This document shows positions 16,429-24,762 of a stretch of 50,893 nucleotides of DNA, piece after piece (position 1 is the stretch's first letter; the number at the start of each line of letters is the position of its first letter). The stretch lies in contig NZ_JAUQWH010000051.1 in assembly GCF_030757795.1 (NCBI RefSeq), forward strand, positions 1-50,893, in the 5' to 3' direction. The DNA is from Actinoplanes oryzae. Lineage in GTDB: Bacteria; Actinomycetota; Actinomycetes; Mycobacteriales; Micromonosporaceae. A program made the translations under genes and the position numbers. The notes beneath the pieces were generated by a model. The model was not told the DNA's origin. It made no database searches and saw nothing but the letters and a program-made list of their open reading frames with translations.

Positions 16429-18048
16429 TCAGCGGCCGGAGGTGATCTCCTCGCGGGTGCCCGGGCCGCTCACCGGCGGGACGGCCGGGGACACCGGCGC
16501 CTCGACCGGCTTCTCGACCGGGAAGAAGAAGCCCTTGACCGCGGGCGCCAGGGCGCCGAGGCGGTTCATCTTCTTCGGGACGACCCAGCCGGCGTAGTCC
16601 AGCGGGAGCGGGTGGCCGTGGTCGTCCACCGGGCCGAGCGGCTGGTGGACCTCCTCGAACTTGCCGTTCGGCAGGCGCCGGATGATGCCGGTCTCCACAC
16701 CGTGCGCCAGCACCTCGCGGTCGTGCTGCTGCAGACCGAGGCAGATGCGGACGGAGATGTAGTAGGCCAGCGGGGGCAGCAGGATCAGGCCGATGCGGCC
16801 CGCCCAGGTCATCGCGTTGAGGCTGATGTGGAACTTGTCGGCGATGACGTCGTTGGCGCCGGAGATCGTGGCCACCATGAAGAACGTGAAGGCCATCGCG
16901 CCGACACCGGTGCGCTCGGGCGCGTCCCGCGGGCGCTGCAGGATGTGGTGGCTCTTGTGGTCCTTGAGCCGCCGCGCCTCCATGCTCGGGTAGAGCATCG
17001 GCAGCGTGAACAGCGCGCCGAGGCCGACCACGGCGGGCCAGAACAGCGGCGGGATCACATAGCCGTCACCGATCGGGATGTCGATCTGCCAGGCGGGCAT
17101 GAGCCGGACCAGGCCGTCCATGAACATGACGTACCAGTCGGGCTGGCTCGCCGAGGAGACCTCGGCCGCGCGGTAGGGGCCGAACAGCCAGATCGGGTTG
17201 ATCTGGAAGAGGCCGGCCATCAGCGCGATCGTGCCGAAGACGGCCATGAAGAAGCCGCCCTGCTTGAGCGCGTAACGCGGGAACATGCGCTCGCCCACGA
17301 CGTTGTCGTTGGTCCGCATCGGGCCCGGCCACTGGGTGTGCTTCTGCTTGAAGACGATGCCCAGGTGCGCCGCGATCAGGGCGAGCAGGCCGCCCGGGAT
17401 CAGCAGCACGTGCGCGATGTAGAACCGGCCGATGATCAGCTCGCCCGGGTACTCCCCGCCGAAGACCGCCGCCGAGAGCCAGGTGCCGATCACCGGGATG
17501 GACAGCATGATCGCCGAGGCGATGCGCAGGCCCGTGCCGGAGAGGCCGTCGTCCGGCAGCGAGTAGCCGGTGAAGCCGGCGAAGAAGCCGAGCAGGAAGA
17601 GGATGACGCCGATCGTCCAGTTGGCCTCGCGCGGCTTGCGGAACGCGCCGGTGAAGAACACGCGGGCCATGTGGATCACGATGGACGCCATGAACAGCAG
17701 CGCCGCCCAGTGGTGCATCTGCCGCATGAACAGGCCGCCGCGCACCTCGAACGACAGGTGCAGCGACGACGCGTAGGCCGCGGACATCTCGGTGCCACGC
17801 AGCGCCGTGTAGGGCCCGTCGTAGGCGACCTCGCGCATGGACGGGTCGAAGAACAGCGTCAGGAACACGCCGCTCAGCAGCAGCACGACGAACGAGAACA
17901 GCGCGATCTCGCCGAGCAGGAACGACCAGTGGTCGGGGAAGACCTTGTTCAGCAGTCCGCGCAGGGGGGTGGCGGCCTGGAAACGGTCGTCGACACCCTT
18001 GCCGATGTTAGCGGGGACCTGGGCCAGGTCCAGCTTCCGGCGTTTCAT
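16429..18048 (-). CDS. qcrB: cytochrome bc1 complex cytochrome b subunit
   Basis: The protein has 539 residues. It carries the heme b and quinol-site framework: HHWAALLFMASIVIHMARVFF with paired His in a membrane helix, PGELIIGRFYIAHVLLIPGGLLALIAAHLG for the second pair, and DWYVMFMDGLVRLMPAW in place of the PEW loop, as usual for the actinobacterial QcrB. It has about nine membrane helices plus a long C-terminal tail that contacts the supercomplex partners in this group. It oxidises menaquinol and passes electrons to QcrA and QcrC. The ATG at 18048 overlaps the qcrA stop (ATGA). Confidence 0.97.
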   Translation of the reverse strand: MKRRKLDLAQVPANIGKGVDDRFQAATPLRGLLNKVFPDHWSFLLGEIALFSFVVLLLSGVFLTLFFDPSMREVAYDGPYTALRGTEMSAAYASSLHLSFEVRGGLFMRQMHHWAALLFMASIVIHMARVFFTGAFRKPREANWTIGVILFLLGFFAGFTGYSLPDDGLSGTGLRIASAIMLSIPVIGTWLSAAVFGGEYPGELIIGRFYIAHVLLIPGGLLALIAAHLGIVFKQKHTQWPGPMRTNDNVVGERMFPRYALKQGGFFMAVFGTIALMAGLFQINPIWLFGPYRAAEVSSASQPDWYVMFMDGLVRLMPAWQIDIPIGDGYVIPPLFWPAVVGLGALFTLPMLYPSMEARRLKDHKSHHILQRPRDAPERTGVGAMAFTFFMVATISGANDVIADKFHISLNAMTWAGRIGLILLPPLAYYISVRICLGLQQHDREVLAHGVETGIIRRLPNGKFEEVHQPLGPVDDHGHPLPLDYAGWVVPKKMNRLGALAPAVKGFFFPVEKPVEAPVSPAVPPVSGPGTREEITSGR

Positions 18049-19154
18049 GGCCGCTCCCAGAAGTCGGGTCCGACAGCTTCCCGGAAGTCCGACCTTGCCA
18101 CGAAGAAGCCTTCCTCGTCCACCTCGAGGGGCAGCATGGGCAGGCGGCGGCTGGCCGGACCGAAGATCGGGCGCGCGTTGTCGGTGATGAGGAACTGTGA
18201 CTGGTGGCACGGGCAGAGCAGACGGTTGGTCTGCTGCTCGTAGAGGCTGGCCGGGCAGCCGGCGTGGGTGCAGATCTTCGAGTAGGCGACGTAGTTGCCC
18301 CACATGCCGCCCTTGTTCACCTCGTCGCCCTCGGCGGCGGAGCGGGTGCGCTCGGCGTCGTCGGCGCGCAGGTGCACGAGCAGGGTGGGCGAGTCGGCGT
18401 GCTCGTTGGTCGCGCCGTGCGGAATGCCCGGGAAGACCGTGATCTGGCCGCCGACGCTCACGTCGTCGGGCCGGACCGGCGAGCCGTCCTGCCGGGTGAG
18501 GCGGACGAGCTGACCGTTGTTGCTCACGGGGTCGAAGCCGGTGTGGTACATCATCGGCTCGTCACCCTTGTGCGGGTTCTCGATGAGGCCACCGATCAGC
18601 GGGGCGGCCGCGGCCACGCCCAGCGGGGCCAGGCCCAGGGCGATCGCGCCCTTGAGCAGCGGCCGGCGCTGCACGCCCAGCTCGTCGACCATGTAGACCA
18701 TGGTCTGGCCGGTGATCAGCCGGTCGTCGTCGCTGGAGGGCTGGTTGTGCCGGTCCTGGATCGAGACCTCGTGCGGCAGCAGCTTCTTGGCCCAGGCGAG
18801 GATCGCGATGCCCAGGAGGAAGAGCGAGAGGCCGAGCGTGATGCCCAGGACCGGGGTGAAGTAGTCGCCCATCGAGCGGCCCAGCTCGGCACGCCAGGGC
18901 CACACGATGAAGGCGACCACGAAGGCCAGCGCGAAGAGGCCGGAGACGAGGAACAGCAGGGCGATGTTGCGCACGATGCGCTTCTCCGCCTTGGAGTTCT
19001 GCCCGTCGAACTGCGACTCGTACGTGACGATCTCGATGTCGTCGCGCCGGGCGCCCTCACGGACGATGTCGAAGCGCGACAGCTTGGGGTCGTTGACGTC
19101 GACCGGCTCGGTGCCGGTGCTCGTGCCGTGCGACCCACCGTGCGTGACGGTCAT
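18045..19154 (-). CDS. qcrA: cytochrome bc1 complex Rieske iron-sulfur subunit
   Basis: The protein has 369 residues. The N-terminal half has three hydrophobic spans (RIVRNIALLFLVSGLFALAFVVAF, FTPVLGITLGLSLFLLGIAILAWA, GAIALGLAPLGVAAAAPLIGG), the actinobacterial QcrA topology. The Rieske [2Fe-2S] domain has CTHAGCP and CPCHQSQF, giving the two Cys and two His ligands and the disulfide Cys pair. It carries electrons from menaquinol to the c-type hemes of QcrC. The ATG at 19154 overlaps the qcrC stop (ATGA). Confidence 0.97.
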   Translation of the reverse strand: MTVTHGGSHGTSTGTEPVDVNDPKLSRFDIVREGARRDDIEIVTYESQFDGQNSKAEKRIVRNIALLFLVSGLFALAFVVAFIVWPWRAELGRSMGDYFTPVLGITLGLSLFLLGIAILAWAKKLLPHEVSIQDRHNQPSSDDDRLITGQTMVYMVDELGVQRRPLLKGAIALGLAPLGVAAAAPLIGGLIENPHKGDEPMMYHTGFDPVSNNGQLVRLTRQDGSPVRPDDVSVGGQITVFPGIPHGATNEHADSPTLLVHLRADDAERTRSAAEGDEVNKGGMWGNYVAYSKICTHAGCPASLYEQQTNRLLCPCHQSQFLITDNARPIFGPASRRLPMLPLEVDEEGFFVARSDFREAVGPDFWERP

Positions 19155-19999
19155 GACTTCCCCGCAATCCACAGCGCCGCGAAGACCAGGAGCGTGATGC
19201 CGACCACGAAGATCGCCAGACCCTCGGTCGACGGTCCGTAGCCGCCCAGGTCGAACAGGCCGCCCGGGTCGGTGTCCTCCTGGAGCTGCAACGAGATGTA
19301 GGTGATGATGTCCTGCTTCTCGCTCGGTGTCAGCTCGTTGTCACCGAAGACCGGCATGTTCTGCGGGCCGGTGAGCATGGCGCCGTAGATCTGCTCGGCC
19401 GTCGGGTCGTGCAGGCTGGGCGCGAACTTGCCGGACGAGAGCGCGCCGCCTGCGCCGCCGAAGCCGTGGCACTGCGAGCAGTTGAGCCGGAACAGCTCAC
19501 CACCGTTGGACAGCGCCTCGGGGTCGGACTCGACGTCCTTGGTCAGCGAGCCGGCCGGGATCTCCGGGCCGCCGCCGAGCTCCTGGATGTACTGCCCCAG
19601 CTGCTTGGTCTGCGTCTCGTCGAAGACCGGGCGCTTCTGCTCGGCCTGGGCCTCCTGGCGGGTCATCGGCATGCGGCCGGTGCCCACCTGGAACTCCACG
19701 GACGCGGAGCCGACGCCGATGAGGCTCGGACCGCGGCCCTCGACGCCCTCGGCATTGCGACCGTGGCACGTGATGCAGCTGTTGTCGAAGAGGGCCTTGC
19801 CCTCCTGGGCCGCGGTGGAGAGCTGCCGGTCGTCCTCGGCGAAGGCGCCGGGCGCGAAGGCGGTGTAGACGCCTCCGGCCAGGGCGAGCGCGGCCAGCAT
19901 GCGGACCGCTGCACCGATACGCCGGCGAGCCCGGCTGGGCGCGGAACGCCGCCGGGTGAACACCCGGAAGCGCCGTCCGGCGGGGGTGTCAGAAGTCAT
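19151..19999 (-). CDS. qcrC: cytochrome bc1 complex diheme cytochrome c subunit
   Basis: The protein has 282 residues. A basic N-terminus and a hydrophobic segment (AAVRMLAALALAGGVYTAFAPGAFA) form a signal anchor. Two heme c motifs follow, CITCH and CSQCH, each in a cytochrome c fold with a distal Met (GRMPMT; GPQNMPVF). A C-terminal membrane helix (GLAIFVVGITLLVFAALWIAG) completes it. The two hemes replace a soluble cytochrome c and wire the bc1 complex straight to the aa3 oxidase in actinobacterial supercomplexes. The start has AGAGGGA about nine bases upstream. Confidence 0.97.
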   Translation of the reverse strand: MTSDTPAGRRFRVFTRRRSAPSRARRRIGAAVRMLAALALAGGVYTAFAPGAFAEDDRQLSTAAQEGKALFDNSCITCHGRNAEGVEGRGPSLIGVGSASVEFQVGTGRMPMTRQEAQAEQKRPVFDETQTKQLGQYIQELGGGPEIPAGSLTKDVESDPEALSNGGELFRLNCSQCHGFGGAGGALSSGKFAPSLHDPTAEQIYGAMLTGPQNMPVFGDNELTPSEKQDIITYISLQLQEDTDPGGLFDLGGYGPSTEGLAIFVVGITLLVFAALWIAGKS

Positions 20000-20049
20000 G
20001 GGCTGTGTCCCTCTGGGTGTTGACCTTGAAACTCACGGACGGCGGCGGG

Positions 20050-20649
20050 CTACTGCAGCCAATAGATCATGGCGAACAGCGCGATCCACACGACATCGAC
20101 GAAGTGCCAGTAGTACGACACCACGATCGCCGAGGTCGCCTGGGCCGGCGTGAAGCGGCCCATGGTCGTGCGGATCATGTAGACGATGAAGGCGATGAGC
20201 CCGCCGGTCACGTGCAGACCGTGGAACCCGGTCGTCAGGTAGAACATCGAGCCGTACCCGTCGCCGTTGAGCTTGATGCCCTCGTGGACGAGATTGCGGT
20301 ACTCGTTCGCCTGGCCGAGCACGAAGATCAGGCCCATGACGAAAGTGATCGTGAACCAGCGCCGCAGCGCGAACACGTCACCCTTCTCCGCCGCGAACAC
20401 GCCGAGCTGGCAGGTGACGGACGAGAGCACGAGGATCACCGTGAACGTCGTCGCGTACGGGATCTTGAGAGCTTCGGTGTGCTCTTCCCACATGCTGTAG
20501 TCAGCTGCGCGGATCGCGAAGTACATGGCGAACAACGCCGCGAAGAACATGAGCTCACTGGAGAGCCACACGATGGTCCCGACGCTGACCATGTTGGGTC
20601 GGGTCAGCGAGTGGATCCGGCTCTTGTCGATGGCTGAGGCCGCTGTCAC
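20050..20649 (-). CDS. ctaE: cytochrome c oxidase subunit III
   Basis: The protein has 199 residues with five hydrophobic helices. It carries the subunit III motifs [40 protein letters not shown] and [15 protein letters not shown]. It is the first gene of ctaE-qcrCAB; 50 nt separate it from qcrC. The GTG at 20649 follows an AATAAT -10 box by six bases, so the mRNA is probably leaderless. The catalytic subunit gene ctaD is not in the window, as is common in this group, while ctaC and ctaF lie 4 kb away. Confidence 0.97.
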   Translation of the reverse strand: MTAASAIDKSRIHSLTRPNMVSVGTIVWLSSELMFFAALFAMYFAIRAADYSMWEEHTEALKIPYATTFTVILVLSSVTCQLGVFAAEKGDVFALRRWFTITFVMGLIFVLGQANEYRNLVHEGIKLNGDGYGSMFYLTTGFHGLHVTGGLIAFIVYMIRTTMGRFTPAQATSAIVVSYYWHFVDVVWIALFAMIYWLQ

Positions 20650-20655
20650 GGGCTC

Positions 20656-20661
20656 ATTATT
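20656..20661 (-). promoter_or_regulatory. -10 box AATAAT for ctaE-qcrCAB
   Basis: AATAAT matches TATAAT at five of six positions and is followed by GAGCCC (6 nt) and the GTG of ctaE. No ribosome-binding site is present. It is the most consensus-like -10 in the window, fitting a highly expressed operon. Confidence 0.65.
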
Positions 20662-20746
20662 GCCCCGCGATCACCTCAACGTGTCGCGGGGGGCCTAATC
20701 CGGTGTGTGTCGTGGCCCGGTAGAACGCGCGCACCCCGTCCGGGCA

Positions 20747-20752
20747 TAGCCT
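20747..20752 (+). promoter_or_regulatory. -10 box TAGCCT for the CtaG-like gene
   Basis: TAGCCT, then GAAGTG (6 nt), then the GTG at 20759. It is divergent from the ctaE promoter; the two start codons are about 110 bp apart. Confidence 0.5.
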
Positions 20753-20758
20753 GAAGTG

Positions 20759-21802
20759 GTGCAACACGTCGAAACGGCCACGCTCGCGGCGCCGGCGGGC
20801 GATACTGTCCCCCCGCCGTTCACCGTCGGCGCCATCTTCACCGAGATCCGGCTGACCAGCCTGATCGCGCTCTTCCTGCTGGTCGCGGCGGCGCTCTACC
20901 TGTACGGCGTGCACCGCCTCAGGCAGCGCGGCGACCACTGGCCGGCGGGCCGCACCGCGGCGTTCCTCGCCGGCGGGCTGGGGTCGATCGCGGCCGTCAC
21001 GGTGACCGGCATCGAGGCGTACGACACCACGCTGCTCAGCGTGCACATGGTGCAGCACATGGTGTTGTCCATGGTGGGCCCGATCTTCCTGGCCCTGGGC
21101 GCCCCGATGACGCTGGCGCTGCGCACGCTGCCCAAGGACGGGCGCAAGGTGCTGCTCGCGATCGTCCACAGCCGGTACGTCCGGGTGCTGACGTTCCCGC
21201 TGGTGGCGTTCGGCATCTTCATCGCGAACCCGTTCGTCCTCTACTTCACGGGGCTCTACCGGGCCACGCTCGAGCACGCCTGGCTGCACGAGTTCATCCA
21301 CGTGCACTTCATCGTGACGGGCTGCCTGTTCTTCTGGCCGCTGCTGGGGCTCGACCCGCTGCCGAACAGGTGGCCGTACCCGGCTCGCGCCCTGCTCATG
21401 GTCCTGTCCGTGCCGTTCCACACGGTGCTCGGCCTGACGATCATGCAGAGCAAGGACCTGCTGGGCGGCGACTGGTACCCGAACCTGCACCTGAGCTGGA
21501 TGGATCCGCACAGCGACCAGGTCACGGCGGGCGGCATCCTGTGGGCGGGCGGCGAGATCGTGAGCGTCACGATGCTCGGCATCCTGGTCCTGCAGTGGAT
21601 CAAGCAGTCCGAGCGCGAGGCCCGCCGGGTCGACCGCGCCCTGGACCGGGCGGAGGCGGAGGAGGCGGCCGCGGCCGCGGATCCGCCCGCCACGTCCGAT
21701 GTGACGGAAGAGACGGAAGAGACGCAGGCCACGTCGCCCGGCGCGGCGAGCAAGATCACAAACCCGCACGCCACGACCGGACCACGCACCGACCCCGAGT
21801 GA
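20759..21802 (+). CDS. CtaG-like cytochrome c oxidase assembly protein (caa3_CtaG family)
   Basis: The protein has 347 residues with seven to eight hydrophobic helices between about residues 28 and 285. Conserved His/Met-rich elements are SVHMVQHMVLSMVGPIFLALGAP and HEFIHVHFIVTGCLFFWPLLG, then PYPARALLMVLSVPFHTVLG and WAGGEIVSVTMLGILVLQW. This is the family thought to help copper insertion or assembly of cytochrome oxidase. The last 60 residues are an acidic, Ala/Thr-rich tail. Its divergence from ctaE fits an oxidase-biogenesis role. A GTG at 20756 is an alternative start. Confidence 0.9.
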   Translation: MQHVETATLAAPAGDTVPPPFTVGAIFTEIRLTSLIALFLLVAAALYLYGVHRLRQRGDHWPAGRTAAFLAGGLGSIAAVTVTGIEAYDTTLLSVHMVQHMVLSMVGPIFLALGAPMTLALRTLPKDGRKVLLAIVHSRYVRVLTFPLVAFGIFIANPFVLYFTGLYRATLEHAWLHEFIHVHFIVTGCLFFWPLLGLDPLPNRWPYPARALLMVLSVPFHTVLGLTIMQSKDLLGGDWYPNLHLSWMDPHSDQVTAGGILWAGGEIVSVTMLGILVLQWIKQSEREARRVDRALDRAEAEEAAAAADPPATSDVTEETEETQATSPGAASKITNPHATTGPRTDPE

Positions 21803-21811
21803 CCGGGCGGG

Positions 21812-21817
21812 TACCAT
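21812..21817 (+). promoter_or_regulatory. candidate -10 box TACCAT for the pseudo-receiver gene
   Basis: TACCAT lies 41 nt before the ATG at 21859, just after the stop of the CtaG-like gene. GCCGGGGC upstream of the ATG is only a weak ribosome-binding site. Confidence 0.35.
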
Positions 21818-21858
21818 CAGCGGGCATCTACGAGCGTCGGAAGCCGGGGCAGATCAAT

Positions 21859-22305
21859 ATGAGTGATGCCAGCAAGACCGAGCCGAGCACCTACACCGTC
21901 CTGCTCTACAGCGACGACAGCGCCGTCCGCGACAAGATCCGCCTGGCGATCGGCATCCGCCCCGCCGCGGACCTGACCGTGGAGTTCGTCGACGCGTCGA
22001 CGTGGGAGGACTGCCGCCGGCTCCTCGACGAGTACGAGATCGACCTGATGGTCCTGGACGGCGAGGCGAGCCCCGCGGGCGGCCTCGGCATCGCCCGGCA
22101 GACCAAGGACGAGTATGCGGACCCGCCGCCCACCTGCGTCGTCATCGCCCGCGCGGCGGACCGGTGGCTCGCCGCCTTCGCCCAGGTCGACGAGACGCTG
22201 ACCTTCCCGCTCGACCCGGTGACCACCGGCCGCACGGTGGCCGGCATGCTGCGCGCCCGCCGCTCCGGCGCGGTGCCGCTCGGCACCCTGGGCAAGCTCG
22301 CCTGA
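21859..22305 (+). CDS. receiver-like (pseudo-response-regulator) protein
   Basis: The protein has 148 residues and resembles a lone CheY-type fold: TYTVLLYSDDSAVRDKIR (acidic pair D19-D20), IDLMVLDGEASPAGGLGIA (possible phospho-acceptor D67) and PPTCVVIARAADRW for the fourth strand. The conserved Thr after strand 4 reads Ala/Arg, and the Lys before the cis-Pro is missing (LTFPLDPVTTG), so normal phospho-switching is doubtful. There is no output domain. It lies between the CtaG-like gene and trpD, next to the respiratory operon, with no kinase nearby. Confidence 0.78.
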   Translation: MSDASKTEPSTYTVLLYSDDSAVRDKIRLAIGIRPAADLTVEFVDASTWEDCRRLLDEYEIDLMVLDGEASPAGGLGIARQTKDEYADPPPTCVVIARAADRWLAAFAQVDETLTFPLDPVTTGRTVAGMLRARRSGAVPLGTLGKLA

Positions 22306-22306
22306 T

Positions 22307-22341
22307 CCCGGCCCGGGTCCGGTCCGCCGGGCCCGGGTTTT
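22307..22341 (+). terminator. intrinsic terminator after the pseudo-receiver gene
   Basis: CCCGGCCCGGG pairs with CCGGGCCCGGG (one-base bulge) across a nine-base loop and is followed by TTTT. Confidence 0.7.
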
Positions 22342-22426
22342 CCCGGCCGCCATCCTGGCCTGCACAGGCCAGGTGATCCGCGCCGAGGTTTGAACCCCGA
22401 TCCGCTCGCTCCCCCCGGAGGCCCCC

Positions 22427-23488
22427 ATGGCCACGCCCACCTGGCCCGATCTGCTCGGCACGCTGCTGCGCGCCGAGGAGCTGCCCCGGGAGCACACGGC
22501 CTGGGCCATGGGCGAGATCATGGCGGGCAACGCCACCCCGGTGCAGATCGCCGGCTTCGCGATCGCGCTGCGCGCCAAGGGTGAGACGCCCGCCGAGCTG
22601 TCCGGCCTGGTCGACGCCATGATCGCCAACGCCACGCCGGTGGACCTGCCGGAGGAGACCCGGGCGGACGCCGTCGACGTGGTCGGCACCGGCGGCGACC
22701 GCGCCCACACCGTCAACATCTCCACGATGGCCGCGATCATCGTGGCCGCCGCCGGGGTGACGGTCGTCAAGCACGGCAACCGCGCGGCCTCGTCGGCGTG
22801 CGGCACGGCCGACCTGCTCGAGTACTTCGGCATCCCGCTCGACCTGGGCCCCGGGGGCGTGCGCCGCACCGTCGCCGAGGCGGGCGTCGGGTTCTGCTTC
22901 GCGGCCCGCTACCACCCGGGCATGCGCCACGCGTCGGTCCCGCGCCGCGAGCTGGGCCACCCCACGTTCTTCAACTTCCTCGGCCCGCTGTCCAACCCGG
23001 CCCGCCCCCGCAACGCCGCGGTCGGCTGCTTCGACCTGCGGATGGCCCCGGTGATGGCCGAGGTGTTCGCCCGCCGCGGCGACTCCGCCCTGGTCATGCG
23101 GGGCGAGGACGGCCTCGACGAGTTCACGACGGCCGCGCCCACCCGGGTCTGGCTGGTCCGCGACGGCGAGGTGACGGAGTCGCTGGTCGACGCCGAGGAG
23201 TTCGGCCTCCCCCGCAGCGCCCCGGGCGCCCTGCGCGGCGGTGACGCCGAGTTCAACGCCGGCGCGGCGCTGCGCGTGTTCGCGGGCGAGAAGGGCCCGG
23301 TCCGCGACGCCGTCCTGCTCAACGCGGCCGCCGCCTTCGCCGCGCACGACGGCTTCCCCGGTTCCTTCGGCGAGGCCATGCGGGCGGGCATCGACCGCGC
23401 CGCGAGTACGGTGGACTCCGGCGCCGCCACGGCCCTGCTCGGCACGTGGGTCGAGGCCGCCAAGCGGGCCAAGGCCGCCGAGCAGTAG
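22427..23488 (+). CDS. trpD: anthranilate phosphoribosyltransferase
   Basis: The protein has 353 residues. It has the PRPP-binding motif [16 protein letters not shown], the [18 protein letters not shown] segment, [22 protein letters not shown] for the anthranilate site and [13 protein letters not shown]. The later [11 protein letters not shown] motif supplies the metal-binding Asp-Glu. It joins anthranilate to PRPP in tryptophan synthesis. The ATG follows CGGAGG at 22417-22422. Other trp genes are absent. The position next to ctaE-qcrCAB matches the mycobacterial arrangement. Confidence 0.96.
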   Translation: MATPTWPDLLGTLLRAEELPREHTAWAMGEIMAGNATPVQIAGFAIALRAKGETPAELSGLVDAMIANATPVDLPEETRADAVDVVGTGGDRAHTVNISTMAAIIVAAAGVTVVKHGNRAASSACGTADLLEYFGIPLDLGPGGVRRTVAEAGVGFCFAARYHPGMRHASVPRRELGHPTFFNFLGPLSNPARPRNAAVGCFDLRMAPVMAEVFARRGDSALVMRGEDGLDEFTTAAPTRVWLVRDGEVTESLVDAEEFGLPRSAPGALRGGDAEFNAGAALRVFAGEKGPVRDAVLLNAAAAFAAHDGFPGSFGEAMRAGIDRAASTVDSGAATALLGTWVEAAKRAKAAEQ

Positions 23489-23667
23489 GCCCGGCCCGCC
23501 CCCACCGACGACCACAGCAGAGACATGGAGGAAACCCTGTCCGCGACGGCCGGACATCCGATTTGTCCCAACACGCCGGGGCGACGTCCCACCATTGCCC
23601 GGCGGAGTCGTGACAACGTTTGAATGACATTCGGGTAATTCCACCTTCCGACGAAGAGGAGCCACCC

Positions 23668-23871
23668 GTGGACGAACGAGAGCTGCGCTGCGTCCTCTGC
23701 GACGCCGAGATGCCGTTCGAGGTGCCGCCGTGCACCGACGGACACGACGACTGCCCCGAGCTCGTCTGTACCCGCTGCGGTGCCGCCGAGATCCTGGCGC
23801 CCCTGGAGATCCGCGTCTGGCTGCGCCCCAACGGCAACCGGGTCGCCCCGCTCCAGCGCACAGCCGCCTGA
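23668..23871 (+). CDS. small zinc-ribbon-like protein
   Basis: The protein has 67 residues from the GTG at 23668, which follows the ribosome-binding site GAAGAGGAG. LRCVLCDAEMPFEV and ELVCTRCGAAEIL give two CxxC pairs about 28 residues apart, typical of a zinc ribbon, followed by a Trp/Arg-rich tail (IRVWLRPNGNRV). No function is recognised. An in-frame ATG at 23620 would add 16 acidic residues but lacks a good ribosome-binding site. The 180 nt upstream are less GC-rich than the surroundings (GACAACGTTTGAATGACATTC) and may hold its promoter. Confidence 0.75.
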   Translation: MDERELRCVLCDAEMPFEVPPCTDGHDDCPELVCTRCGAAEILAPLEIRVWLRPNGNRVAPLQRTAA

Positions 23872-24284
23872 GCCGCCTTCCGCCGCCCGCCCCGGCCACC
23901 GGGGAGGGCGGCCCCTCTTCCGGCCGCCCACGCGCCTCTCAGCCCCGCAACGTCTCCCTGGGCGCACCAGGGGGCCACCCGCCTCGTCAGCACGCCCTCG
24001 GGCGCCTGCGCACTGGGGCGATGAGCTTTTCGCGACGCGTCGATGCACTGCGCGGCGGGATGCCCGGGCGTGCGGCCGGCCGGATTGCCGCTGCGACACA
24101 CGCGTGACAGCGCCCTCCGGCGACACCGGCAGCCTGCGCATCCGGCGACAGCATCCGGCGACACCGGCAGCCTGGGCGTCCGGCGAACACCGGCAGCCTG
24201 GGCGTCCGGCGAACACCGGCAGCCTGGGCGCGGTCACGCCCATCGACGCCGGCCCGCCGTACCCGGGAAAGGCCGGAAACGCAG
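23872..24284. repeat. gene-free stretch with a 26-bp tandem repeat
   Basis: No convincing gene. A 26-bp unit starting CACCGGCAGCCTGGGCGTCC begins at 24162, 24188 and 24214 (the last partial); a diverged copy begins at 24124. There are no spacers, so this is a minisatellite and not a CRISPR. Confidence 0.75.
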
Positions 24285-24310
24285 AAGGCCCGCACCGAAG
24301 TGCGGGCCTT
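24285..24310 (-). terminator. terminator of ctaC-ctaF
   Basis: AAGGCCCGCAC pairs perfectly with GTGCGGGCCTT across a four-base loop. On the minus strand it is followed by CTGCGTTTCC. It lies 17 nt after the ctaF stop. Confidence 0.8.
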
Positions 24311-24327
24311 GCGGGAAACTCAGCGGG

Positions 24328-24753
24328 TCAGTGCTCGACCGGGTGCCGGGTGCCCGAGTAGTACTCGAAGAGCAGACCGCAGGCGGCGAAGACCACCATG
24401 ATCATGCCCAGGGCGATCAGCCACCACATCCAGAAGACCAGGCCGAGGCCGGCGGTGGCGGCGGCCAGCGCGAGGCCGAAGGGCCAGTAGCTGCCGGGGC
24501 TGAAGAAGCCGATCTCGCCGGCGCCCTCGGCGATCTCGCCGTCCTCACGGTCCTCGGGGCGGTCGTCGATGCGCCGGGCGACGAACCAGAAGAAGCCGCC
24601 GCACATCGAGCAGAGCAGGCCCGACAGGACCAGCGCCACGGTGCCGATCCACTCGAGGTGGCCGACCTCGCCGTGGGTGTAGAGGCCGTAGACGATCGCC
24701 GCGCCGAAGAGGAAGACGGCGACGCCCGCGAAGATCTTGTATTCGGTCTTCAA
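24328..24753 (-). CDS. ctaF: cytochrome c oxidase subunit IV (actinobacterial CtaF)
   Basis: The protein has 141 residues with four hydrophobic helices: KIFAGVAVFLFGAAIVYGLY, IGTVALVLSGLLCSMCGGFFWFVA, ALAAATAGLGLVFWMWWL and ALGMIMVVFAACGLLFEYY. The acidic loop RRIDDRPEDREDGEIAEGAGEIGFFSPGSYWP is typical of the family. It is an accessory subunit of the aa3 oxidase. The start is TTG at 24753 with AGGGGA upstream, nine bases after the ctaC stop, so both genes form one operon. Confidence 0.94.
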   Translation of the reverse strand: MKTEYKIFAGVAVFLFGAAIVYGLYTHGEVGHLEWIGTVALVLSGLLCSMCGGFFWFVARRIDDRPEDREDGEIAEGAGEIGFFSPGSYWPFGLALAAATAGLGLVFWMWWLIALGMIMVVFAACGLLFEYYSGTRHPVEH

Positions 24754-24762
24754 CTTGGTCCC

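Noticed and set aside
23526..23624. 32-codon frame starting ATGGAGGAAACC after trpD
   Set aside because: It has no ribosome-binding site at the right distance, no recognisable motif and overlaps the likely promoter of the zinc-ribbon gene.
24124..24233. Possible CRISPR array
   Set aside because: The repeats are directly adjacent without unique spacers, so it is a tandem repeat.
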